From contig NZ_LT841358.1 of the NCBI RefSeq assembly GCF_900177045.1, positions 389,073 to 453,072 of the forward strand: a stretch of 64,000 nt of DNA. Direction: 5' to 3'. The stretch is from Candidatus Nitrosotalea okcheonensis. Its GTDB lineage: Archaea; Thermoproteota; Nitrososphaeria; Nitrososphaerales; Nitrosopumilaceae. The stretch's first letter is position 1. Each line of letters begins with the position of its first letter. A program made the position numbers and the translations under genes. The notes beneath the pieces were generated by a model, which searched no databases, was not told where the DNA came from, and worked only from the letters and a program-made list of their open reading frames with translations. Shown piece after piece: positions 33,544-41,803 of this stretch.

Positions 33544-35112
33544 ATGGACGATGATGACTGGCGTAACTGGAAGAATGGACGATATGATAATCGATATGAT
33601 GGTGTAGGAAGACACTCGGGTAAAAGATACTATCGACGAAGTAAATTTGGAGCAAAACAGATTGCAATTATTTCTATTGGATTAGTTGCTGCGTCACTAT
33701 TTGTTTTAGTGGTAGGAGTTCCAGGACTACCACAAATACAACTTCCACAAATTAGTCTTCCAAATCTTATACAAACATCACCATCTCAAAGCCCCTCAGA
33801 AATACCACCAGGACAAACAAATCAGCCACCAGCTAGTAGCACCAGCCAAGTTGTTTATTCGAACTGTCTCATGGCATCAAACGGAGCCGGAGGAATTAGG
33901 ATTAATTGTGCAAATCATGATTCAATACAGTGTATATCAGATCCTCCAATAGGTTCCGGAATACAAAAAGATGTGACTTTGACAATTGACAAAAATTCCT
34001 GCATTGTCCAATATCAAAATTCTCAAGGAAGTGATGCTGTATATAATTTTCAATTAGGTTCATCTCCGTCTGTTACAACACCCAATCCGAGTAACACTCC
34101 TCCTGCGCCTAGTATTCTTCCAAAGATGACATTTCCAAAAATTACGTTTCCAAAGGTAACAATTCCCTCTATAACAATTCCAGGAAGTTCTAATGTTCAA
34201 CCACCGATCCAACCAACAGATCTTCCAAGCCTTTACGCATATGCACTAAAAATTATAAATGATGATAGAAAGGCAAATGGATTAAGTCCGGTAGCATTAA
34301 GCAATATAGGTTCGGCACAAAATCATGCAAACGATCAATTGACTCTAAAATATTTTTCACATTGGAATAGTGATGGTGTAAAACCCTATGTCGTTTATAC
34401 AAAACTTGGCGGAAGAGGAGCCGTTGCAGAAAATGATTATTATACATATTCAACATGTCCAACCGGAAACTGTATAGAAAATACCTATGACCCATATGCA
34501 GAAATCCAAAAAGGAGAAGACGAGATGATAAATAATGATGCTGCATCAAACTGGGGTCACAAGAAAAATATTCTAGATCCTGATCATACAACCGTAAACT
34601 TTGGAATTGCGTATGATAATGACCGATTCTACTTTGTACAAAACTTTGAGAACAATCTAGTAAATTGGCAGACAATAAAATTGACAGGTGGAACTCTGAT
34701 GATTAGTGGAACAATTCTTCCGGGATATACAATGTATAGCATTGATGTATTTTCTGATCCAAGTCCAAAAGCACTTACGGAAAATGATTTGGATAATTCA
34801 CCTCCTTACAATGCTGGATATTATGACCAAGGAACTGATGTAGGCATGATTGTACCAAGACCTGTGGGAAATAGCTATTATCCTGAATGCTCTCCTGGGA
34901 AAATCACTACCTTATTTTCAGATGGTAAAAGCGAGTGTTTGGACTATGCTATGTATGTAAATAATTCTCCAAGTCCAAACTCGATTAATACAGTAATTGA
35001 CGTTTCAAAATGGTTAGGTACAGGAGGATTACATACGATTTATCTCAACTTGAAGGATCCTTCAGGAAACGTGGCTCCTGCAACTTCATGGACGTTAGAG
35101 TATTTGAAATGA
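33544..35112 (+). CDS. Membrane-anchored CAP/SCP-domain extracellular protein
   Basis: Protein of 522 residues. A cytosolic, charged N-terminus (1-38) is followed by a membrane helix (about 39-62). A Pro/Ser/Thr-rich spacer contains a small Cys-bearing domain (about 100-175). The CAP domain (about 230-375) begins YAYALKIINDDRKANGLSP and contains the family His in YFSHWN and the NxxHKKNI region. The C-terminal 140 residues are beta-rich. Six bases separate it from the TPR gene and its stop overlaps the next start (ATGA). CAP proteins are secreted and of varied function. Confidence 0.75.
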   Translation: MDDDDWRNWKNGRYDNRYDGVGRHSGKRYYRRSKFGAKQIAIISIGLVAASLFVLVVGVPGLPQIQLPQISLPNLIQTSPSQSPSEIPPGQTNQPPASSTSQVVYSNCLMASNGAGGIRINCANHDSIQCISDPPIGSGIQKDVTLTIDKNSCIVQYQNSQGSDAVYNFQLGSSPSVTTPNPSNTPPAPSILPKMTFPKITFPKVTIPSITIPGSSNVQPPIQPTDLPSLYAYALKIINDDRKANGLSPVALSNIGSAQNHANDQLTLKYFSHWNSDGVKPYVVYTKLGGRGAVAENDYYTYSTCPTGNCIENTYDPYAEIQKGEDEMINNDAASNWGHKKNILDPDHTTVNFGIAYDNDRFYFVQNFENNLVNWQTIKLTGGTLMISGTILPGYTMYSIDVFSDPSPKALTENDLDNSPPYNAGYYDQGTDVGMIVPRPVGNSYYPECSPGKITTLFSDGKSECLDYAMYVNNSPSPNSINTVIDVSKWLGTGGLHTIYLNLKDPSGNVAPATSWTLEYLK

Positions 35113-36185
35113 CTCGTTATTTAGTACAAATCAGAATTTTAGGCAACACAAAAGTGTATCTTAAAGATCTGATTTATGATATATCAAAGAAATTTGATGT
35201 TGATGGTGTAACAAGAAAAAGACCAGTACCTCATATTTCTCTTGCAGGTCCACTCAGCACAGATGATGAGGAAAGACTTGTCAGAGAAGTATTTGATGTT
35301 GTCAAGAAATATGACATAGTAGGATACTCTCTAGACGGATTTGGTAAATTCAGTAAATTCCTTTTTTTAAAACGAGTCATATTTGTAAACATTGAACCTT
35401 CCAAAGATTTGGAAGAAATGAGGAGTGAAATATCTCGGAGATTAGAAATCTTTTGCAAGATGCAGGATCATGATTACAAGGATGATTTTGAATTTCATGC
35501 GACAATTGCATTTCGTGACATCACATGGAAATTTGGGGAGATATGGAAGTATATGCAAAAATTACCACAACCGAAAATTAATCTGACTCTCTTACGAGTG
35601 ACAATACTTAAGAAAGCCATACATGAGAAATCAAAAATCCTTTATGAATATGATCTAATGCTTAAAAGAAAATTGGATAGAGAACAAGCACTTGATAAAC
35701 AAACCCTTCAACACACATTATCTGTTCTAAAAAAAAGACAAGAAACTCTTCCTCCAGATTTCTGGGATGTGCCTGATTCTGAGAAGGATGGAGAGATATT
35801 CCTAATCAGTGATACTCATTTTGATCATGAAAATATCATAAGATATTGTCATAGGCCTTTCAAATCTGTAGGAGAAATGAACAAGACTCTAGTTGACCGA
35901 TGGAATTCAAAAGTTGGAAAGGAGGATACTGTTTATTTCATGGGCGATTTGACACTTGAACGTGAGAATCTTGATTATTGGCTCGGTAAACTAAATGGAA
36001 AAATAAAATTCATTCGTGGAAACCATGATAAAGGTCTGATTACAAAGGCAGAAGAAATACAGGATAGATGTCCCCTTGTCTACAAGGGAAATAAATTCCT
36101 TCTAACTCATGACCCTGTCAGACCAGCTAATTGGGATGGTTGGCTAATCCATGGTGACAAGCACAATAATAGTCTAGATAATTGA
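35109..36185 (+). CDS. 2H phosphoesterase fused to calcineurin-like metallophosphoesterase, 5' part, cut by an IS
   Basis: N-terminal 2H phosphoesterase (LigT/CPDase-like, 1-185) with HIS at 42-44 and HAT at 130-132. It is joined by a helical linker (186-225) to a metallophosphoesterase with DTH (235-237), GD (279-280), GNHD (304-307), H334 and HGDKH (348-352). The frame stops at 36185 only because an insertion sequence begins at 36183. The lost C-terminus is at 37317-37577. All named metal ligands precede the break, so partial activity is possible. The start ATG overlaps the CAP gene stop. Action on 2',3'-cyclic phosphate RNA ends is inferred from the families. Confidence 0.8.
   Translation: MTRYLVQIRILGNTKVYLKDLIYDISKKFDVDGVTRKRPVPHISLAGPLSTDDEERLVREVFDVVKKYDIVGYSLDGFGKFSKFLFLKRVIFVNIEPSKDLEEMRSEISRRLEIFCKMQDHDYKDDFEFHATIAFRDITWKFGEIWKYMQKLPQPKINLTLLRVTILKKAIHEKSKILYEYDLMLKRKLDREQALDKQTLQHTLSVLKKRQETLPPDFWDVPDSEKDGEIFLISDTHFDHENIIRYCHRPFKSVGEMNKTLVDRWNSKVGKEDTVYFMGDLTLERENLDYWLGKLNGKIKFIRGNHDKGLITKAEEIQDRCPLVYKGNKFLLTHDPVRPANWDGWLIHGDKHNNSLDN
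36177..36182 (+). repeat. Target-site duplication (left)
   Basis: GATAAT immediately before the left inverted repeat of the insertion sequence; its twin is at 37311-37316. Confidence 0.75.
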
Positions 36186-37310
36186 GGGTTGGGCACAATT
36201 CCAAGGCATATTTTGATCATGTTCCAAAATTAATTTAATGGAAAATGCTTTGGATCTCCTTGCCAGATATTCATTGTCAAGATGCATATCAAGAAAGAAA
36301 TCCTCAGCAAGATTCAATCAGAATCCTTCCTTATTGGCATTTTGCATTTGATAGGTTTGCTATCTTTGTATGATGATATTGACAAAAGGGGAAGACCATA
36401 TGTGTATTCTACTTGTACAATGATTCGCTGCTACATTGTGCGAATATGGTTTAGAATTCCATCAAACAATTGCCTGCATCATTATTTTTCTGTAACACAC
36501 AACAAGAAAATAATGAGATCATGTGGATTGTACACATTACCAGACAGAAGAACATTTGACCGAAGATTCAAGGTTATGCCGGTCCAGAACATCATTGGTA
36601 TCATGGGAAGAAGATTTGTGTCAGAAAAAATTGCTGATTCTACCATAACATCCATTGATAGTTCCATGATACGTGCAAAAAATGGTCATGTTTGGCATCG
36701 CAAGCATATGATATCAGGACATCTTCCACGATCCGGAATTGATACTGATGCCAAATGGGGATTCTCTGGAACACGTGGATGGATATTTGGATACAAATTA
36801 CACATGACATGCAGTACTGGAAAACTAATAGTTCCACTGTCTGCTGGCATAACAACTGCAAACATACAAGATAATCAAGAGTATCAAAATCTTGTAGAAT
36901 ATCTTCCTGATATGCGATATATTGTTGCTGACAAGGGGTATGATGATCATGAGCTGTACGAGTATACAAGACAGAGAGGTGCAAGGTTAGTTTGTCCGGT
37001 ACGAAGGTACAGGCATACAAGAGGTGAAAGACTGGAATTGATTTTATTTTACAAATCCAAAAAAGGTCGGAAGATACATCATAGTAGAAGTGTATCTATT
37101 GAACCATTGTTTGGTAGCATCAAGGAAACATTTGGGATATCAACATCTCCTGTATCTGGATACAACAACGTATCATCATATTTACTGATGTGCGTCTTTG
37201 TGTATCAGGTTGTCATATACTACAATTGTATTCTGGGAAATAATCCACGATCCATCCGATTGATGCTTGGTAATTAGAATATTTTATGAAATGTTTATGC
37301 CCAAGTCTCA
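36183..37310 (+). mobile_element. Insertion sequence, IS4/IS5-like DDE group, 1128 bp
   Basis: The ends are imperfect inverted repeats: TGAGGGTTGGGCACAA (36183-36198) and the complement of 37295-37310 agree at 13 of 16 positions. It is flanked by GATAAT on both sides. One transposase gene fills the element. Removing the element and one duplication restores the reading frame of the phosphoesterase gene, which defines both ends exactly. The high integrity of the transposase frame suggests a recent insertion. Confidence 0.88.
36282..37277 (+). CDS. DDE transposase (IS4/IS5-like)
   Basis: Transposase of 331 residues with an intact DDE set: D126 in SIDSSMI, D217 in VADKGYDD and E274 in SIEPLFGSIKE. 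An N-terminal helical DNA-binding region (about 1-105) ends LPDRRTFDRRF. It is the only gene in the 1128-bp element. The family within IS4/IS5 cannot be fixed by eye. Confidence 0.88.
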   Translation: MHIKKEILSKIQSESFLIGILHLIGLLSLYDDIDKRGRPYVYSTCTMIRCYIVRIWFRIPSNNCLHHYFSVTHNKKIMRSCGLYTLPDRRTFDRRFKVMPVQNIIGIMGRRFVSEKIADSTITSIDSSMIRAKNGHVWHRKHMISGHLPRSGIDTDAKWGFSGTRGWIFGYKLHMTCSTGKLIVPLSAGITTANIQDNQEYQNLVEYLPDMRYIVADKGYDDHELYEYTRQRGARLVCPVRRYRHTRGERLELILFYKSKKGRKIHHSRSVSIEPLFGSIKETFGISTSPVSGYNNVSSYLLMCVFVYQVVIYYNCILGNNPRSIRLMLGN

Positions 37311-37316
37311 GATAAT
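37311..37316 (+). repeat. Target-site duplication (right)
   Basis: GATAAT directly after the right inverted repeat, identical to 36177-36182. Confidence 0.75.
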
Positions 37317-37577
37317 TATCCTTTCATGAATCACGAAAAAAAGACAGTTAACATATGCTCAGAACTTGTTGGCTACACGCCTATCTCACTTGATATCATA
37401 ATTCTTAATCTTTCAAAAAATGAACAGAAAAATTATAGATATTATGAAGGGGAAGCGGACCGCCAAAATTCTGAATATGGCGAAGATCATAGACATGAAC
37501 ACAGAGATGGTAGAAGAGAACACAGGACTGGGGAGTTATTTGATCATGTAAAGTATAACAAACGCTTTGGTTACTAG
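37317..37577 (+). pseudogene. 3' remnant of the metallophosphoesterase gene
   Basis: Reading on in frame from codon 358 of the gene at 35109 gives YPFMNHEKKTVNICSELVGY, the usual end of this metallophosphoesterase family (core ends near PISLDIIILN), and then a His/Arg/Glu-rich tail. An internal ATG at 37326 could allow separate translation but there is no promoter-like box that clearly belongs to it. The restored protein would have 444 residues. Confidence 0.8.
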
Positions 37578-37579
37578 AA

Positions 37580-37599
37580 TACGTACATTAATGTACGTA
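37580..37599. promoter_or_regulatory. 20-bp perfect palindrome, probable operator
   Basis: TACGTACATTAATGTACGTA reads the same on both strands. It lies 38 bp upstream of the gene at 37637 and touches a second palindrome. Position and symmetry suggest a dimeric repressor site, likely for the product of that gene. Confidence 0.5.
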
Positions 37600-37615
37600 C
37601 ATATATGCATATATG
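37600..37615. promoter_or_regulatory. 16-bp perfect palindrome overlapping the TATA position
   Basis: CATATATGCATATATG is self-complementary and is centred 29-30 nt before the ATG at 37637, where a leaderless promoter's TATA box is expected. It may simply be the TATA element or a second operator. Confidence 0.4.
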
Positions 37616-37636
37616 CAAGTAGTGTGTAATTAATGT

Positions 37637-37972
37637 ATGGCGAATCCAAAATCCGTATTTACAAAAGACCACATTCTAGATTCTGGAACAGTTCTCTCTG
37701 GCAATGATTTCATCCAAAACATATCCAAGTATAATCCGACGCTTAAGAATATCCTGAAAGTAGAACAACTTCTTGCAAAATACAAGGAGTTTGATTCAAA
37801 AGCACAGTTGACAAAAAAACTAGATGTTACCATGAGACCCCCTGTTCTAAATGTCATTTTAAAATATCTAGAAGCATCTAACAAAGTTTTACTGGATAAA
37901 GATGGTTCTATAATCTGGATTTATGCCAGTACTACTGCTAAAAAGAGCTGGGAAAAAGCAGTACCCATATAG
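37637..37972 (+). CDS. Winged-helix-like small protein, possible autoregulator
   Basis: Protein of 111 residues. The middle (about 45-85) reads as a helix-turn-helix followed by a wing: LTKKLDVTMRPPVLNVILKYLEASNKVLLDKDGSIIWIY (39 residues across two helices and a beta pair) has the layout of archaeal winged-helix regulators. Two palindromes precede the gene, which fits autoregulation. Family not named with certainty. Confidence 0.55.
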   Translation: MANPKSVFTKDHILDSGTVLSGNDFIQNISKYNPTLKNILKVEQLLAKYKEFDSKAQLTKKLDVTMRPPVLNVILKYLEASNKVLLDKDGSIIWIYASTTAKKSWEKAVPI

Positions 37973-38049
37973 AATTCAAGGAACTTGAATCTCATAATGG
38001 AATTAGGCACAAACGGATCTAAAACTAGAACGCAAAACGTAACATACCA

Positions 38050-38060
38050 GGCCCGATCCA
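38050..38060 (+). repeat. Putative attR: copy of the tRNA-Val 3' end
   Basis: GGCCCGATCCA is identical to 31857-31867 and in the same orientation. It is a GC-rich word in an AT-rich non-coding stretch with no other evident purpose. Confidence 0.4.
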
Positions 38061-38559
38061 TATTTTTTAAACTAGAAGAATCCTACACCAATTTTTTATG
38101 ATATGTACGTCCAGTACGTGTAAGAAATGAGACTCCCATGCGAAATCTTTTCCTTGCAGTAACTAACCTGATACTAACGATATGTCAAGTTAATATTGCT
38201 GTATCAGACTGTATCCCTTGAATTATCTAACAATATTGTATTAATTACAATCTGTATTTTTTTAGGAATTTTCACATGATGGATTTTTTATGATGTTGAT
38301 TAATTTGGACAGGTTGTTGGATGGTAGAAAAAATGTGAGCATTTTTATGTAAAAACTCCATTTCTAAGAATAAATATGTTCTAGTTACCATGAAATGAAA
38401 AAATAGTAAAAATAACTCAAATGAGTATAATGTTGATGAAATCGAATAAAAAAATATTATATTTTCAAATGATGAGTTACATACATGTGAATTTTGTACG
38501 TTGACTTGAGAAAAACATCAATATTCTTATATAAAATATAGTATATAGAATTAGATATT
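38061..38559. other. AT-rich non-coding stretch
   Basis: About 500 bp between the putative attR and the response-regulator gene. I see only very short reading frames, AT-rich sequence and, near 38528-38540, a TATA-like ttatataaaatatag serving the next gene. Confidence 0.4.
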
Positions 38560-38916
38560 ATGATGAAAATTTTACTAATAGACGACAATGAATCCATTAC
38601 CGAAATGATGTCCAAATATCTGAGAGGTAAGGGACACGAATGTATTGTTACAAATGATGGAAGAAACGGACTGACTCTGATTGAACAAGAAAAATTTGAT
38701 GTCATATTACTGGATTTGGCAATGCCCGAGTTTACTGGGGTGGATGTAATAGATCATCTGTATAAAAATGGAGAAATTGGAAAACACAAGATAATCTTGT
38801 TTACTGCCTCATCTATCACCGACGAAGAAATTCAAAAGCTTATAAAAAAAGGGGCACATTCCTGCCTTAAAAAACCTGTAAAATTAGAAGTCCTATTAAA
38901 AACTATGGGAGCCTGA
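38560..38916 (+). CDS. CheY-like response regulator (receiver domain only)
   Basis: Receiver domain of 118 residues without an output domain. The acidic pocket is DD in LLIDDN, the phospho-acceptor Asp is in VILLDLAMP, the switch Thr in ILFTAS and the Lys in CLKKPVK. The TATA-like box is centred about 27 nt before the ATG. The genes that follow are a membrane protease-like protein and a histidine kinase, which likely phosphorylates this regulator. Confidence 0.9.
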   Translation: MMKILLIDDNESITEMMSKYLRGKGHECIVTNDGRNGLTLIEQEKFDVILLDLAMPEFTGVDVIDHLYKNGEIGKHKIILFTASSITDEEIQKLIKKGAHSCLKKPVKLEVLLKTMGA

Positions 38917-38922
38917 GTAAAA

Positions 38923-39942
38923 ATTAGTTCAGACAAAAATGATACGTCTGCAGATGAAAAGCTGTTTGAAAGTGATAAGATAAAAGAGTTAGAACAAGAA
39001 AAAATCCTTCTAAAGGAAGTCAACGATTCGATATCGTCACAAATGGATGAGATGGGAAAATTAAAACAAGATCTAGAAAGAAAACTAGTTGATGAATCAC
39101 AAAAATCCAAAGAATTGGGACAAGAAAAAATTATTCTTGAAGAGATAGTACATGATGGGGAAAAGACTGAAAAAAGAGCTCGTAAATGGTATTATGTATC
39201 GGTTTTAGGTATTGCGGTTGTAGTTTCATTGGGATTTGTAGGCTATTCTTACTATGAAAATCAAATTGTGAACAAAGCTATATCCCACGACATGTCAAAT
39301 TACAACTCAAACTATGTAATCCAGAATCTACAAGGCGATACTGTAGATACATGGGTATCATGGAATATTGACAATGGAAGAGTGATTCACGTTCATGTTG
39401 TTAACGAAGCAAAAGTCTCACAAGACATGATAAATGCCATAAAAGATGCAATCTTATCTACTAAAGTTGTATCTATAGATGATTCACAAACAGGTAAAGG
39501 TCCACAGGGAACTTCTTCCACATATTATGTTGGGTGGGAAGGAGCTACTGAACAAGCATCCGAAAAACCTACCACGTTATACATACCACAAAAATTTGAC
39601 ATAAATGGATCTCCTAATGGAGTGGGAGACATTGAAATAATACTTACAAGTGATGTGAATCCTGACGGATATTCTGGATATACCAAATCTCTTGTAGATG
39701 GCAATCAAATACTTAAGTCCAAAATAACCATCTTCAAGGCAAACAAGCTTGATGCCGATAGACTTGAGGCAATAATGAGACATGAATTTGGTCATGCTCT
39801 GGGACTTGGCCACTCTACTGCTATAGAAGATCTAATGCATTCAATGCTTCCAGATTATCCGTATATCTCTGCCTGTGATATTGACGCGTTACATGGATTG
39901 TATGATGGAGACAAGAATAGCAAGGTGGTGTGTACAAAATGA
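38923..39942 (+). CDS. Membrane-anchored matrixin-like zinc metalloprotease, possible ATT start
   Basis: The protease domain carries HEFGHALGLGH followed by DLMHSM, the zinc and Met-turn pattern of metzincins. From the first ATG (39043) the protein has 299 residues with a membrane helix at about 51-72. The same frame continues upstream to the regulator's TGA with clearly coiled-coil sequence (KIKELEQEKILLKEVNDS) but no ATG, GTG or TTG. An ATT at 38923, 11 nt after GGGAG, would give 339 residues starting SSDKNDTSADE. If only ATG can be used the start is 39043. Orientation puts the protease outside the cell. Confidence 0.7.
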   Translation: MSSDKNDTSADEKLFESDKIKELEQEKILLKEVNDSISSQMDEMGKLKQDLERKLVDESQKSKELGQEKIILEEIVHDGEKTEKRARKWYYVSVLGIAVVVSLGFVGYSYYENQIVNKAISHDMSNYNSNYVIQNLQGDTVDTWVSWNIDNGRVIHVHVVNEAKVSQDMINAIKDAILSTKVVSIDDSQTGKGPQGTSSTYYVGWEGATEQASEKPTTLYIPQKFDINGSPNGVGDIEIILTSDVNPDGYSGYTKSLVDGNQILKSKITIFKANKLDADRLEAIMRHEFGHALGLGHSTAIEDLMHSMLPDYPYISACDIDALHGLYDGDKNSKVVCTK

Positions 39943-39979
39943 CCTGCTTCCTTTATGCCTGTTTTAGGAGGGATGTGTT

Positions 39980-41395
39980 ATGTTTCAAGTAAATTCTTAC
40001 ACTTCTTGGATAATTGTTGGAACGCTATTGCCGATTATTGCATTTTCCATAGTATCATGTGTATCATTTATCAGTATAAATAATTTGATTCAAAATGAAA
40101 ACTGGTTATCGCATACTTTTACAGTGATTGACAAAGCAGACTATTTCATGAAAACAATGGTGGATGCCGAAACTGGTCAGCGTGGATATCTAATTACTGG
40201 ACAAGAAAATTTCTTGGAACCCTACAATTCTGCAATATCTCAGATTGATGATCAGATCAAGGCATTAAGACAACTTACGATGGATAACCCTGTTCAACAA
40301 TCCAATATGGATAAATTGGAACCATTGGTGAAAAAAAGACTGGATTTACTTGATTTAAACATAAATCTTCGCAAGAGCAATAACACATTAGATCTTGTTA
40401 AAAATTTTGATACACTCAAAGGGAAAAAAACCATGGATGAAATTCGTCAAGTAGTAGAGAACATAAAAAATGAAGAACAACAATTATTATCTAAACGAAA
40501 TCTAGATACCCAGTCAGCTATACTCACTACTGAATATGTGATAATTTTAGGAACTGGCCTTGCAGTAATTTTAACCGTTATCACAACTCTTGTAGTAAAT
40601 AAGAAATTGGCAGAACGACAAAAACTTGAAAGATCTAATATTGAATTACAGGTACAATCTCAACAATTACGAGAAACAGACATAGCCAAAGAAGAATTTA
40701 CTACTATGGTTTCACATGAATTGAAAACTCCTCTAGTCACAATCAGTGGATATGCAGAAATGCTCAGAGAGGACAATAGTATTCTTGGACCATTAAATAG
40801 TGAACAGATTAACGCAGTTGAGAAAATTAGTACAGAAACTACCAAGCTGGAAAGATTAATCAGTGACATAATGGATACCCAGAAAATAGATTTAGAAAGA
40901 ATGAAGTTTAACAAAAAGGAGTTTGAAGTTAAAGAATTCCTAGACGAGCAAATCCAAACACATTCAAAATTAATGAGTGATAAAAAAATACTCTTCGTCA
41001 ACACTACCAAAGAAAGAACAAACATAGTGAGCGATCAGTATCGATTAAGTCAAGTGTTTGCCAATTTGATAAAAAACGCAGTTGATTTTGTACCACAAAA
41101 TCATGGCAGTATAGAAATTAACGCACAAGGAAATAACAATCATGTTGTTTTTTATGTAAAAGATAATGGTAGTGGAATACCAAAAGAAAAACAAAATAAT
41201 CTTTTCAAAAAATTTTATCAGATTGATACATCTCTTAAAAGAAGACATGGTGGAACTGGATTGGGCTTGGTGATCTGCAAAGGTATAGTGGAAGCATTAG
41301 GTGGAAAAATTTGGCTTGAGAGTGAAGTTGGGAAGGGCACTACAATTTTTTTCACCCTGCCAAAAACTGATCTAAATGAAAAGCATGATGAATAG
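39980..41395 (+). CDS. Sensor histidine kinase with extracellular CHASE3 domain
   Basis: Kinase of 471 residues. Two membrane helices (about 8-32 and 178-202) enclose a CHASE3-type helical sensor (MVDAETGQRGYLITG is the family signature). A short coiled coil leads to HisKA with the phospho-His in MVSHELKTPL and a HATPase domain with the N, DNGSGIP, and GGTGLGL boxes. The ATG at 39980 has a true Shine-Dalgarno AGGAGGG (39966-39972), unlike most genes in this window, as expected for an internal operon gene after the protease. Confidence 0.92.
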   Translation: MFQVNSYTSWIIVGTLLPIIAFSIVSCVSFISINNLIQNENWLSHTFTVIDKADYFMKTMVDAETGQRGYLITGQENFLEPYNSAISQIDDQIKALRQLTMDNPVQQSNMDKLEPLVKKRLDLLDLNINLRKSNNTLDLVKNFDTLKGKKTMDEIRQVVENIKNEEQQLLSKRNLDTQSAILTTEYVIILGTGLAVILTVITTLVVNKKLAERQKLERSNIELQVQSQQLRETDIAKEEFTTMVSHELKTPLVTISGYAEMLREDNSILGPLNSEQINAVEKISTETTKLERLISDIMDTQKIDLERMKFNKKEFEVKEFLDEQIQTHSKLMSDKKILFVNTTKERTNIVSDQYRLSQVFANLIKNAVDFVPQNHGSIEINAQGNNNHVVFYVKDNGSGIPKEKQNNLFKKFYQIDTSLKRRHGGTGLGLVICKGIVEALGGKIWLESEVGKGTTIFFTLPKTDLNEKHDE

Positions 41396-41803
41396 TTATT
41401 GCGGTATTAACAATTTGAGTAAAATGCTTGCAAGTTGAAATTGTGGAAAAACAGAATAACAAATATCTTCCATGGATGAAGTGTATAAAATCAAGATCTA
41501 GAACAGGTACATATTGTACTATAAGATCCGCATGAATCACTTGATGCTAAAAATGAAGATCTAGAAAAATCGAGAAAAAAATTGAAATGATGTGGAAAAA
41601 GATCATTCTATGTGGATACTGTATTGATATAACTTGTACATTGTAATGTGATGTGGTTCTAATTTTCTTATTCGGAAGTCATGCCAAATTGGAACCAAAT
41701 ACGTGTTAAACCTTCCCCACTTGATATATTATATGTCCTCGTGATAATTATTGTAAATTGTAATGTCTAGAATTTTCTTCACAGCACAAAGGACTATATC
41801 TAT
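41396..41803. other. Non-coding stretch after the kinase
   Basis: About 400 bp of AT-rich DNA. Short pieces look coding-like (for example DAKNEDLEKSRKKLK near 41543-41590) but no frame is open for long. It may hold worn coding sequence; I can support nothing firmer. Confidence 0.3.

Larger units (their letters stand above)
31857..38060. mobile_element. Putative tRNA-Val-linked integrated element (about 6.2 kb)
   Basis: The segment is bounded by tRNA-Val and an 11-bp copy of its 3' end. Just inside the tRNA side is a short ORF resembling the N-terminal part of a tyrosine integrase. The cargo (PIN-like protein, TPR/zinc-finger protein, CAP-domain protein, phosphoesterase fusion, insertion sequence, winged-helix-like protein) is unlike the core genes around it. 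No full integrase or replication gene remains, so the element is probably decayed. Boundaries depend on the short repeat and are inferred. Confidence 0.4.

Noticed and set aside
37974-37990. Inverted repeat ATTCAAG-GAA-CTTGAAT just after the winged-helix-like gene
   Set aside because: Possibly a weak terminator, but there is no following T run and the arms are short; not enough to call a feature.
38104-38130. Two ACGT-containing half-sites (GTACGTCCAGTACGTG)
   Set aside because: They echo the 20-bp palindrome at 37580 but the arms do not form a proper inverted repeat.
41396-41803. Possible decayed coding sequence after the histidine kinase
   Set aside because: Only short coding-like pieces; no continuous conceptual protein could be rebuilt, unlike the pseudogene at 53796.
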